This document shows, in pieces, positions 45,141 through 56,249 of a stretch of DNA of 64,000 bases (positions are counted from its first letter, which is position 1; every line of letters begins with the position of its first letter). The stretch is from Scalesia atractyloides (taxonomy: Eukaryota; Streptophyta; Magnoliopsida; Asterales; Asteraceae), in the NCBI GenBank assembly GCA_947069175.1, contig CAMTDV010000007.1, forward strand, positions 50,983,681 to 51,047,680, read 5' to 3'. The notes under the pieces were generated by a model. That model worked only from the letters and a program-made list of their open reading frames with translations. It was not told the DNA's origin and did no database searches. The position numbers and the translations under genes were made by a program.

Positions 45141-45773
45141 AAACTTGCTAGCATGCAATCTATGAGATTCTATCAAGGAATAACTTATAAGTTTCTAAAT
45201 ATAACGTAGCTAAACTACGTGTCACCGAGCTCTACCGAATCGCTAACCAAACGATTCGAAGGTAAGTTGTTAACGTAATGGAAAAGAATGAGTTATACTT
45301 GTTAAGTTCCATGTAATGTCGGTGATAACACCAAGTTTTGGATACACTTAGTTTCCAAGAGGTTTAGCGTGTGTGTGTGTATATATATATATTTATATAA
45401 AAATATAAATATATTTATCGTATGGTATTAGTCGTCCCGATTGGTCGTGCATGTACGTAGCGAATATTTATATGAAGTCATATGTTGTAACTCGTGTAAT
45501 GTAAATTCATATAGGTGTGTATATATATATACACACACACACACGCTAAACCTCTTGGAAACTAAGTGTATCCAAAACTTGGTTTTATCACCGACATTAA
45601 ATGGAACTTAACAAGTATAACTCATTCTTTTCCATTACGTTAACAACTTATTGTCGAATCGTTTGGTTAGCGATTCGGTAGAGCTCGGTGACACGTAATT
45701 TAGCTACATTATATTTAGAAACTTATAAGTTATTACTTGATAGGAATGCCATAGATTGCATGCTAGCAAGTTT
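45141..45773. repeat. Long inverted repeat, 250-bp arms
   Basis: The left arm 45141–45392 and right arm 45521–45773 match closely in inverse orientation, from AACTTGCTAGCATGCAATCT through TCACCGAGCTCTACCGAATC to AGCGTGTGTGTG. The 128-bp centre is AT-rich. Transcribed RNA would fold into one long hairpin. Confidence 0.9.
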
Positions 45774-46117
45774 CCTCTGTTTTTGCACAATCCCGACAAT
45801 ACAAGTTGTCGATATATTTGTCAAAATGCAACATTATAACAATAGATATTTTATGTTCGATACTTAGATAACGACGTCAGAATTTTTAAGTTTTATACAA
45901 GTATTTTGTTATTTATATTATTAATATATATATATATAATATATAAACATATCAAAACTTTGCATAATCGGTCAGTAGACGGATAATTATGCCGCTAATC
46001 CCAAAATGTTGCCAATGTGTGAACGGTTGTCAGTCGGGTCGAGCTCGGTTTCGCGTTTAAATGGTGTTTATAAAAGAAATATTATAAATTTCACGTCGTT
46101 AATAATTTACCAAGTGG

Positions 46118-46382
46118 GTTGACCCGTCAGTCGACCAAGTTTGACAGGATGACATGTTGACCCGCGTTGACTGAGTTGACCGGGTTTGACCCATGTTGAC
46201 TGAGTTGACCAGCAGTTGACTGGTCGACCAGGTTTGATTGAGTTGACCTGTACGTTGACTGAGTTTGCTTGTTGACCCGAACGTGCAACTTGACCCGAGC
46301 TGTTGACTGCTTTGACCGAACCTGAATCTGACCGAGTTGACTCGGGATCGAACTGAGTTGAACCAACCTGAAACTTTGTTGA
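46118..46382 (+). repeat. Dense TTGAC cluster
   Basis: At least sixteen TTGAC words, most of them TTGACC or TTGACT, lie within 265 bases, spaced irregularly by about 8–20 bases with GAG, CGG or GGT between them. TTGACC/T is the W-box core bound by WRKY factors. The array could equally be a decayed simple repeat. Confidence 0.8.
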
Positions 46383-47726
46383 CTCAAACCCGAACTGAAC
46401 ATCTATCCCAAACCAAGTGAACCGAAACTGAACTGAGTGTGAACCAAACCAAAACTCATAATCACCACCTCAGCCGTAGTCGTCGGCCGGCCCCAGCGCC
46501 GCCGGCTACGGCTGGTTCCGCCCTTGTCTTGCCGCACCACTACCACTACTGCCGTTGTCTCCAAAACGCGGCTGTCGTCGTCGTGGTCATCACCACCACC
46601 ACCTCACCGCCACCTGAAATGAAACCAACGACCAGAAAGATGGGGATCTAAAAGGATCTGAGATGAAAGGGAAGAAACGTTTTTAGAAGATAGGATTTAG
46701 GGGGGTACGCGCGCTCACGCGTCAGAAGACATCGCCGGAGCTCCTCCATCGGTAAGTCTTGTCCTCAGACATTGAGTGAGAGAGAGCAGAGATATGGGTG
46801 TGCGACTGTGTTTGGGTGTGTGTGAATGAGGGAGAAGGGTTTATAAGAGGATATTTATAGTAGGGTTTGTGTGGGTTGGGCCCAAGGCCCTCTGGCTTGT
46901 TTCAAATCGTTTGCGCAACCCAATAGCATTTTCAAGTCCTGTTTTCCTACCCGAACTTCGTAGAACGTTGTAAAAGATTATTTTAGGGTCAAAAGTTTGA
47001 AATTATAGTGCCGGTAGTTGACGTTGGCACGTTCGTTCGTCGATTGCGTTAAAAGCGCATAACATGCTTTGGTTGTCGTTTCTAATCCGTTTTTCGATCT
47101 GGTTTCGACTACGAATAATGAAATTCGATTATGAAGCTAAATTTATCATCATATTTCAGTTTTTAAGATAAAAAAACAAGTCTAATGATTCCGTTCGTTG
47201 TCGGTGCGTTCCTACGGTCGCGTTTTTCGTTCACGTTTGCATTTTGTGACGCTCGAAAGTATGATAATTCATCAAAACCAATTTATATATTTAATATATA
47301 TGTATAAGACTCGTATTTGTCGGCGTTGTCGGTATTTCGTCCAGTGTCCGTTCGTTACCGTTTAAATGCGCGCAAAATTCCCGATATCACCAATCGCGTA
47401 GCGTACAATACAATTAGACGTTCCTAGGCATTCCATAGGCCTAATTAAGTTGATTTGTGTCTTAAAACATTATTTTTATTCGTCTTAACATTTGTTATTC
47501 GCGTAATTAAACCCGTAAATTGTCGGTTGTCATACTATTTGAGCAACTAACTCTTTTATATTATTTAATTAAAATATAAAATTGTATTTATTCAATATGT
47601 GTAATATAAAGAGTTCCAACCCGAAATATATATTAAAAATTAAAGGGTAAAATAGAAAAATAAAGCAGGGAAAAAATTATAAAAAAGAAAAGAAAAGAAA
47701 AAAAAAACCATTTCATACGTGAAATG

Positions 47727-47730
<4 letters not shown>

Positions 47731-47768
<38 letters not shown>
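47731..47768. repeat. (TA)n microsatellite
   Basis: About 38 bases of uninterrupted TA. Confidence 0.95.
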
Positions 47769-47772
<4 letters not shown>

Positions 47773-48796
47773 TTTCTAGTTGATTGGTGTTGTATATGCC
47801 CAAAACGAAGGCTACATTAGCACATGTATTGTTGGTGTATGCATGGATAATTATAAGAAATGCTTTTTATGAAAATATACAAGAGCATATGATGAGAGTG
47901 TTACTTATACTATTATATAAAGTGACGGATTCAAGATTTTTTTTCAGTGAGTTTACTATTTTTAGATGTTTCAATTTCATAGACCGGACATAAAAATTTT
48001 CGGGTCAGTTCAACAGTTCCAGTCAGGTAACATTCAAAACATAATAGACAAATCTGTATAATTGTTATGCTCTGTTTTTTACTCGCTTCCTTTAAGTTTT
48101 TATCTTTGTTTTGCTCAAACAAGGTGGGATGGTTTATATTCATTCAACTTATTACACACATTAAATTATCCAAAAACACTAGCAAAATCTACATCATTTG
48201 TAGTCACTTTTTCCCTTTATGATAAGGGATCCCTCCCCCCCCCCCCCCCTAAATAGCCATCAGCCCACCATCTATCCAACCTTCCTAATGTAATGTCCCC
48301 AGTATTTACATCTTCTAAGAGCATTCATAGAGGTTTGCCAGTGGGTACTCAACAAGAAGTATCATCCTATTTGCTTTGCCAGTGGGTACTCAACAAGCAT
48401 ATGAGATTCACAGCAATACATACACATTTTATAGGATCTAATCTTAACCAATATTTGTCATCAAGGATTTATATATTCAAGCTCAAAGCATTATTATTTC
48501 CTCTGTATGTTTCAAAAATGATGTAAAGCATCATCAATTTCAATTTATAGCAATTGGGACCAGAAATTTCCTTAACTATATGTTCAACTCAAAATGGACA
48601 TAAGCAAATACATAATGCCAAAGTAACACATTATTTAACAATCTGTTCAACTAAAAAAAATAACGTCACAATGGATGTTAAAGACAAAAAAACACATAAC
48701 TTCACTATATGGAAACCTAAATGGGTGTTATAAGTTTAAACAAATCTGAAATAAAAAAATAAAATAAACAAATAAAATTTACAAAAAAGGAAGAAA
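47769..48796. other. Gene-free stretch
   Basis: A C-run at 48232–48249 and a near-duplicate GCCAGTGGGTACTCAACAAG at 48337 and 48379 are the only features noted. No gene is supported. Confidence 0.5.
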
Positions 48797-48853
48797 TGGG
48801 ACTCGAACCCGGGAGTCTTCGGGAGAAACAAGAGGTTTATTCCACTTAACCAA
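48797..48853 (-). repeat. tRNA-like, possible SINE head
   Basis: On the - strand TTGGTTAAGTGG resembles a pol III A box and GGTTCGAGTCC is a good B box about 33 bases later. The sequence between does not fold as a tRNA, so a SINE head or tRNA relic is more likely than a gene. Confidence 0.5.
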
Positions 48854-48870
48854 GTTTGTTATTTTAAGTA

Positions 48871-49237
48871 GAGTTAAATGTCATTTTAGTCTTTGTGGTT
48901 TGGGTCATTTTGTCAGTTTAGTTCAAAGGTTTGAAACGTTGCCATTTTAGTCCAAATAGTTTCAAATGTTGCAATTTTAGTTCACTGGGATAACTTCATC
49001 CAATTTTTCTGTTAACTAGAAGCGCCATTCGGTCATTTTATATGGCCAAATTGCCCTTCTAGTTAGCAGAATTACATAAAAAATGACCGAATTGCTCTTC
49101 TAGTTAATGGATAGAGTTAACCCGGTGAACTAAAATGGTAATGTTTGAAACTATTTGGACTAAAATGGTAACGTCTCATACCTTTGGACCAAACTGACAA
49201 AATGACCAAACACAGGGACTAAATTGGCATTTAACTC
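48871..49237. mobile_element. MULE-type MITE with 9-bp target duplication
   Basis: The inverted ends start GAGTTAAATG and extend beyond 100 bp (CATTTTAGT, CAAATAGTTTCAAA and similar words on both arms). The flanks carry a perfect TTTTAAGTA at 48862–48870 and 49238–49246, the 9 bp expected of Mutator-like transposition. No coding sequence. Confidence 0.9.
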
Positions 49238-49663
49238 TTTTAAGTATGGGTTCATTTTTCATAATACTTACGGGTTCAGTCCAATTTACTACGTATAATA
49301 TCTATTAAAATTTCGAAACGCTATGAGTTTGTGTGAACCCGTTCCGACCAATGTAGATCCGCCCCTCATCATATCCCATGTTCAAAGAAAAAAAGTCCAA
49401 ATAAAAGTGCATCAAGAACTACTGAACCGAAGCAACCTGACAGATGCCAAGGTTAACCACGGATCAACCATGCCAAGATCGACATCAAACTAGAATATCC
49501 AATTATAATACATCAAAATCCGACAGTAAACATAAAGAAGTGAACCCCTCCAAATTCGCTTAAACAATATTTTCACTTCCAAATGAGAACAAATGAAAAT
49601 AAAAGGACACGTGTTACTTTATTGATGGATCTTTAAATTATATAAGATGTGAATCAATGGATG
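49238..49663. other. Spacer 3' of the P450
   Basis: No gene seen. The stretch GTAGATCCGCCCC at 49355 resembles a hAT end but has no partner I trust. Confidence 0.4.
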
Positions 49664-51492
49664 CTAATTTAGTGGTATAGGAACAACACAAAGAGGGTGG
49701 GATTTTGATAAGGTGATTCCAAATTTCTCACTCATGTCCAAAGCCTCGTGTTGAATATTAGTGTCAAGCCTCCAATCGAAATTATTAAGTAGTGAGCCCA
49801 ACATGATTGGGACCACACGGATTGCAAGTGGCAAACCGGGGCATATTCTTCGTCCAGCACCAAATGGTATCAAATCAAAATCTTTACCTCGAATATCACG
49901 TCCAGACTCCAAAAATCTTTGTGGCTTGAACGCTAGCGAATCATCCCATATGGTCGGGTCTCGTCCTATGGCCCATACATTCACAAACACCTGTGTACCC
50001 TCTGGGATGGTATATCCACTGAGTTGTACTTGTTTAACAACTTTACGGGAAGAAGTAAGGGACCGGTGGGTGTAGTCTTAAGGTTTCTTTCACAATGCAT
50101 GATAAGTAGGTTAGCCTTCCGACATCATTCTTTTTTACCATCTTACCTTTACCAATAACTTCCTCAAGCTCCTCTTTGGCTTTTTTCATGACTACTGGGT
50201 TGCGTATACTTCTGCCATTGCCCATTCTAATGTGCTTGAGGTCGTATCAGTTCCAGCACTGAACAAATCCTATATCATCATATGGAATCATATTAACATT
50301 GAAACAACAATGAAAATCTCAAGACGTTCATTAGTGGCTAATCTTATTCAAATAGATGCAACTTTTAACCTAAACCTAGTGGTATCAAAGTGTGAAGTAA
50401 AAAGGTTCCTCCCCAAAAGGTTCAAATCCCATGCATTAATATACACTTAAGAGTAGATTTAGAGAATGTATGAGTTAGTTGTTCTATTATAAAAAGATGC
50501 AAGTTCTAATAAATATACATTATATTTGATATTTAAGTTTTTTTATGTATAATTGCTTAAAAGAAGTTTATCATCATCAAAGCCTTTGAAAATAACTAAG
50601 AATCAGCTAATTTACTCACCAAAAACAAGCTCTGTATGTGTGTGTGATTGATCTCGTTTGGGTTGTCTTGAATGATGTCCAAACACACGTCCAATAAATC
50701 ATCATGCTTCAATCTTCCCATTTTCAACCTCTCTTTAATCAACTCCTCAAATATCTCAAGAAACTTCCCAAAATAATGACTCATTCTTCTCCTGTTACCC
50801 TGTGGATCAATCTTCTTCAATACCGGAAAAAAGTCCACAAGATTTGGCTTTCCGGCCTCCACCATAATGTTAGTAATCACCGCCTTAAACTCTTTACCTG
50901 AATCCTCATACGGGTCTGTTACATCCTTGGAGAAAATAGTGTTGGATAAAAGATTCAATGAGGTTCTGAAAGCAGCCTGACCGATGTCCACATAATCATT
51001 CGACACACTAGCTTTCCGGCAATATGCTATTAGCTCTTCAACTTTCTGGCTGCTCAAGTGCTCGTTGGCTTCAAGGGAGTTTTTGGAGAAGATATTGGAA
51101 TTAAGGATCCTTCTGAGGGTCCGCCACTCGGTGCAGACAGGGAGCCATGCGACCGAGTGGCTAGCATGGCTACAAGCGTGCACCGCGTCCGGGACATGAC
51201 GCGCGGAGAAAGCAAGGTCTTGCTTTTGGAGTACTTCTTTGGCTGCAGTTGTGGAAGAGATGACAAGTGTGGTGATCTGACCAAGTTGTAAAGACATTAT
51301 AGGGCCATGGGTTTCAGCTAGTTTGGCTAGCGACCGGTGCGGTTGGTCGCCAAGCAAATGGAGGTTTCCAATGATTGGCAACCGTGTTGGGCCTGGAGGT
51401 AAGTTCTTGGGTCTACCGACACCAAAAACGAAGAATGTGGCTCGGATGAGGATGTAAGAAAAGAGTACACTCACGATAATCACAAAGTCCAT
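49664..51492 (-). pseudogene. CYP76B-like: CYP76B-like cytochrome P450, two exons, frameshifted
   Basis: CYP76 enzymes are ER-bound monooxygenases, many acting on monoterpenoids; the nearest I recognise is CYP76B1 of Helianthus tuberosus. Exon 1 is 51492–50620 and exon 2 is 50269–49664, with a phase-0 GT–AG intron. Exon 1 has an N-terminal anchor, LPPGPTRLPIIGNLH and the C-helix WRTLRR. Exon 2 has AGTDTT (I helix), KETLR (ExxR), FKPQRF (PERF region) and the haem loop FGAGRRICPG. Expected size is about 493 residues. Three single-base losses break exon 2: one near 50210 and two at G-runs 50047–50049 and 50059–50061 (C-runs on the coding strand). Since two are in homopolymers, sequencing error is possible and the gene could be intact in the plant. 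A TATA-like stretch lies 20–40 bases upstream of the ATG. Confidence 0.9.
50375..50430 (+). repeat. Possible SINE relic in the P450 intron
   Basis: CTAGTGGTATCA resembles an A box and GGTTCAAATCCC a B box, about 35 bases apart. No 3' tail or target duplication could be fixed. Confidence 0.35.
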
Positions 51493-51890
51493 AATTGGAT
51501 GATGTGTGTGTTATGCAAGATATATTTATTATACATAAAAGTTAACACAGAAAACATAAAATAGTCAGGATGGGCCTCATTATTGTAAACTTTATGTTAA
51601 AAAAATCAAATTGTTTTTTTCTATTTGCCACAAAAGTCAGCATCCATAATTGTTGTTCTTTTGCCAGACTTTAAAATCATAACAAATTTTATCTAGACTA
51701 ACAATAAATATGAGCAACGTCTTAGATAAGTGTGTCAAACTATCTTAAAGGATTATGGCTACTTGGTGTGGGTGATGCGTCTAAATGAAGAATGATCCGT
51801 CACATCAGAATTTTTAGAGGACACCTCTTCAAGGATGGAACAAAGGAAAATAGGTGACGACTCTACCCACCTAATTTTTTTTTAATTTTG
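51493..51890. other. Space between the P450 and a small open frame
   Basis: It should contain the P450 promoter on the - strand. Nothing else is recognised. Confidence 0.4.
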
Positions 51891-51894
51891 GCAA

Positions 51895-51904
51895 TATATT
51901 TATA
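51895..51904 (+). promoter_or_regulatory. TATA box candidate
   Basis: TATATTTATA lies about 95 bases before the ATG at 51998, so transcription would start near 51930 and give a short leader. Confidence 0.45.
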
Positions 51905-51997
51905 CACTCCTCCTCCACCCCTATTTCCATGAAATTCTCTTCAATTACACCTCTGCAACATCCACTATACCCACCCAATAACCCCCACTCAATTCAA

Positions 51998-52237
51998 ATG
52001 TCCTCAATCTCCTCTTTCAATCTCCTCAATCTCGATGATTATTCCTTTGTAATCGACCGCCCCCGCATCCCTCAAATCATGACTGTACCCGGTATCATCT
52101 CCTATTTCGAACAACCCGAAATAAACCACTCCAATTGCCACAACTCTGGCCGCAGGGTCATTGTTTCCAATCAATTATCGGTGAAAGCCCAGCTTGACCC
52201 GGATACCAACTCCGGCCGCCGGATTATTATTTTTTAA
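51998..52237 (+). CDS. Possible small protein, 79 residues, unknown
   Basis: An ATG at 51929 is in frame but lies only about 25 bases after the TATA-like box, so I prefer 51998. The product starts MSSISSFNLLNLDDYSFVID and contains PRIPQIMTVPGIISYF. It carries the near-repeat NSGRRVIVSN and NSGRRIIIF at its end, the second directly before the stop. No signal peptide or membrane segment is evident. GC content is above its surroundings, which supports coding. I do not recognise a family. It could also be a chance frame. Confidence 0.4.
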   Translation: MSSISSFNLLNLDDYSFVIDRPRIPQIMTVPGIISYFEQPEINHSNCHNSGRRVIVSNQLSVKAQLDPDTNSGRRIIIF

Positions 52238-52351
52238 CGTCTGAAGGAAGACGTGTGCAACATATATATAAAATATATATAAATAAAAGGTGAGTAGAAT
52301 AATATATTTGTTTTTAAAATAATATATATAGTTCTTTTCAGTATTATTATG

Positions 52352-52384
<33 letters not shown>

Positions 52385-53028
52385 ACTATAATAAATTACT
52401 AATATTATTATAATAGATTTTTTTATACTTTTATCATTTTAATATTTTAATAGATACTTCAATATTTACTTTTAAGCTTAAATATATTTTTTAATGTTAA
52501 CTTAAATTTTTTTTTGATATTACTGATACTGTCTCAATAACATCAGTATCGTACCATATAACATCGTTATGCTTTTTTGTTATTAGCGTCACCATTTGCT
52601 TATTATTATATACGATTCGATAAAAGTTCTATTCGAGCGGACCATATATAGTTGACTTTTTTTATCATCACAAATTGAACATATAACGATCAAATAGCAT
52701 TGGTAACGGTACCGTATTCGTTTTTATAGTTTTCTCGACGTGACAATATAAAATTCATTGAACACGAAGTTATATTCACAATAAAGTATTTTTTGATATC
52801 GTAAGCTATATCAAGTGTCTGCACGATACCGCTATCGTAAATGACCGATACCGATTGAACAACACCGATACCGGTATAGGTATTTGTTTTTATTGTATTC
52901 AATCGATGTAAAACACGTGTCAATTGGCAATGATTGTTATGCCGAGTGTCGATATCGTACTGGTACTGTAATTAATCAAAACGATAATGAATAAAGGTCC
53001 GCAGCGAAGCGCGCGGGAATCCACTAGT
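52238..53028 (+). mobile_element. AT-rich sequence ending in a Helitron-like 3' terminus
   Basis: At 52999–53016 CCGCAGCGAAGCGCGCGG can fold as a short GC-rich hairpin, and CTAGT follows at 53024–53028. A hairpin a few bases before CTRRT is the hallmark of Helitron 3' ends. The base after CTAGT is A, not the usual T, and no 5' TC end is identified, so only the 3' boundary is proposed. No Rep/helicase frame is present. Confidence 0.45.
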
Positions 53029-53509
53029 ATATATTGTTTACGAAGGATGATTAATAGTAACTTTATTGTACAATAATATATATTTTTTATTATTTTTTAT
53101 TTAATATAATATAATATTTTATTATTATATTTACTTTTAATAACATATTTTTAATTTTTGTTTCCTTTTTTAAAACCATATAATATTTCCTTTACCATTT
53201 TTTGATAATTTTTTTCTTTTTTTAGAACACATATTAATTTATCAATCTATTGGCTTCTTTAACAATTTATGTTGATAACTTTTTTCTAAAAACTTATATA
53301 CGTAGTTGTGCTTGATTTTTCCCTCGACATTCCGTTATAAGTTTTGTCAAAAACGAAGTTGTACTCAAATTAAAGTATTTATTTGGTATCATAAAACGAT
53401 CATTCTAATGGTTTGACTTTCTAAACAACATGTTTTATTTTCAAACCACGTTTATTTTACATTATCATTTGTTCGGTTTCGCCGCAACGCTCGACGTAAA
53501 AAAACTAGT
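53029..53509 (+). mobile_element. Second Helitron-like 3' terminus
   Basis: TTTCGCCGCAACGCTCGACG (53478–53497) is a decayed version of a terminal hairpin, followed by CTAGT at 53505–53509 and then T as expected of an A|T insertion site. Its 5' end is unknown. Confidence 0.4.
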
Positions 53510-53515
53510 TTTTTT

Positions 53516-55404
53516 AAGAAGATATTTATATTTATATAAAAAGAGAATTGGATACAATATCTAAGGTAGTGTTTGGTACGTAGAAATGAGAGGTTTAGAA
53601 ATGGACCATTGTAAGTGAATCAAAAAGGGTGTATGGTTAGTCAATGAAATGAAATCATATCCATTAGAGCATTCACATCCCTTCTCCTATCTCCATTTCT
53701 ATAATTACATTAAAATCACTGTAATTTCTTTCTCCTTTCCAATTAAATAACAAGTTTTATAATACAAAATAAAAAGTACAACTTAGAAAATAAAAAAAGA
53801 GCACCTACATCGCGAGCGAGATAACCTATTCAACTTAGATCTATTATTAATTCAATTAAAAATAACAATCATAATGTCCTCTTAGAGGCCTAACTATGTA
53901 AGAGACCCTAAGCCAAGTAGAAATCTAGGGCCATTTTCATGATTAGGTCTGTAATTGACTGAAATTCAATTAAAATAACAATCATAATTTCGGTTTTAAT
54001 TTGACATGAAATTCTTTTAAGAAGATATTTATATTTATATAGAAAGAGAATTTGATACAATATGTAAGGTAGCTTGGTATGTAGAAATGAGAGGTTTAGT
54101 GAAATGGATCATTCCTAGAATGAAAAAAAGTGTATGGTTGGTCAATGAAATGGAATCATATCCATTAGAGCATTCACATCCCTTTGTCTATCTCCATTTC
54201 TATACACTAAAAATCACTATAATTTACTTCTCCTTTTCAATTAAATAACACATCTTATAATACAAAAAAGCACAACTTAGAAAAAACATAGAGCACCTGA
54301 ATCACGAGCGAGTTAACTTATTCAACTTAGATCTATTATTAATTATTATTATTAATTCAGTTAAAAAACAACAATTATAATGTCCTCTCAGGCAGCCTAA
54401 CTATTTTATAGACCCTAAGCCAAGTATAAATCTAGGGTCCTTTTCATGTTTAAGTGTGTAATTTCGGTTTTAATTTGACATGAAATTCTTTTAAGAATAT
54501 ATTTATATTTATATAAAAAGAGTATTTGATACAATATCTAAGTTAGTGTTTTGGTATCTAGAAGTAAGATGTTTAGTGTAATGGACCATTCTAATAGAAG
54601 GAAAAAAAGAATGTATGTTGGTCAATGAAATGTAATCATATCCATTAGAGCATTCACATCTCTTCCTCTATCTCTATTTCTATAATTAAACTAAAAATAA
54701 CTATATTTTCTTTCTCATTTTCAATTAAATAATATTTTTTAATACGAAAGAAAGCACAACTTAGAAAAAGAAATGGAGCACCTGCATCATGAGCGAATTA
54801 ACTTATTCAACTTAGATATATTATTAATTCAGTTAAAAATAAAAATCATAATGTCCTCACATACAGCATAACTATGTTAGACACCCTAAGCCAAGTATAG
54901 ATCTAGGGCCCTTTTCATGTTTTACGCCAGTAGTTTTGGTTTTAATTTGACATGAAATTCTTTTAAGAAGATATTTATATAAAAAGAGAATTTGATACAA
55001 TATCTAAGGTAGTCTTGGTGTGTAGAAATAAAAGGTTTAGTGAAATTGGTCATTTTAAATAATAAAAAGGTGTATGGTTGGTCAATGAAATTGAATAATA
55101 TCTATTAGAGCATTCACATCCTTTCTCCTATCTTTATTTCTATAATTGCACTAAAACTCACTATATTTTTTCTCTCCTTTTCAATGAAATAATAGTTTTT
55201 TTTATATCTGTTTCATTATATTTTCTCTTTTCTTCACTCACAATCATTTTTAAAATATATTAAAATTTATAGAGGGAAGAGTGTCCTTCAAATTTATAAT
55301 TAAACAATAAGATTTTATCTCTCTTTCACCCACAACCACTCATAACCATTCTTTATAATATGCAGAATCGACACCCATAAAAATAGGGAAGGGATGTGAA
55401 TGCT
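53516..55404. repeat. Four-unit tandem array, unit about 475–500 bp
   Basis: Units start at 53516, 54019, 54493 and 54965 with AAGAAGATATTTATAT or close variants. Each contains GGTCAATGAAAT, then CATTAGAGCATTCACATC, and units 1–3 also CTAAGCCAAGTA with ATCTAGGG. Units 1–3 carry only the first part of a Tourist MITE. Unit 4 carries a complete one. Confidence 0.85.
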
Positions 55405-55405
55405 C
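55108..55405. mobile_element. Tourist (PIF/Harbinger) MITE
   Basis: The inverted ends GAGCATTCACATCC(T/C)TTC match at 17 of 18 positions, and TTA is duplicated on both flanks (55105–55107, 55406–55408). No coding sequence in 298 bp. Confidence 0.9.
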
Positions 55406-55408
55406 TTA

Positions 55409-55746
55409 CATAAGAAATCCTATTCCTTCTAAACTCTTTAGAATTGAATGAATCTTTCATTTCCAGACCTTAAATTCGACCTTACATCCTCTTTTATGTT
55501 TCCGACTGGCCCTATTTCTTCTCCATATTTCCTCCATTGACATCCACGATTGAAGAATCTCTATTAGAAAAAGCCACGATTTCTGTCTTCTTCGTTCACG
55601 GTCTTCGTCGCTATCCAATCTTCTACGTGAATCTGTCAAAACTAGCGATGGTTTTTATCGGTGAAGCATCAATTCATCTAGGACCGTCACATATCCCCTC
55701 CCATCCCATAATCGCTACAATCAGGTTGAATGGGTTTGGTCCCAAC
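55409..55746. other. Spacer before the Tat-type LTR
   Basis: A 60-codon open frame on the - strand rich in Arg and Glu is visible (55457–55639), but nothing supports it as a gene. Confidence 0.35.
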
Positions 55747-56249
55747 TGTCACGGGCTGCGATCTAGCCCCTACGTGCAGGACCATACCCACACTTACTCT
55801 TAAAATACTCAGCTGGTCCCACGACTCCACTACGGGCTCACAGTGCGCAACTATGCAAGCACATAAGAGGCAACTAGTACAAGGTGAAAGGGGTATGCAA
55901 GCAATGAACTTCAGCCATCCATTATACCTTAAGATCCCCACAATGCTCAATCGTGTAGGGGACAAATAATATAGGCGATAAAGACATCTGGCCAATCGGC
56001 ATGCGCCATTTCACCTTTTCTCAATCTCCACTAACGGCTGAGGGCATATGAGATAGCAAGTACATCTGGTAAGCGACGTGTAACCAATCATGGCATACTA
56101 TCATACTTCCATCTATGTGTGTGGAGGGGTATGGTCCCAAAAACTCTGCGCCTGCGCAAGGAACCATACCCTCAATGACAGCACATCACAAGAATAACCT
56201 TGCACGCAATGCGCAACGGTGCGCCATTCTTGGAACCAACAGGTTGCCT

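Larger units (their letters stand above)
44147..47530 (-). repeat. Part of a long gypsy-type LTR, - strand
   Basis: It opens with TGTCACACCC, the reverse complement of the GGGTGTGACA LTR end seen at 12939 and 61125. The opposite end (TGTAAC on the - strand) was not found, so it is truncated or degenerate to the right, and the 47530 limit is approximate. The stretch holds hairpin pairs (44682–44761), a 250-bp inverted repeat (45141–45773) and a TTGAC cluster (46118–46382). I see no coding sequence I can support. Confidence 0.45.

Noticed and set aside
46439..46651. Pro/Thr/Val-rich frame of 70 codons
   Set aside because: It comes from simple ACC and GTC repeats and has no conserved motif.
47922..49367. 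A 1.4-kb hAT element between GTGACGGATTCAAG and GTAGATCCGCCCC
   Set aside because: The ends resemble hAT termini but do not match each other well, and no 8-bp duplication was found.
55457..55639. Arg/Glu-rich frame on the - strand
   Set aside because: Nothing beyond an open frame of 60 codons supports it.
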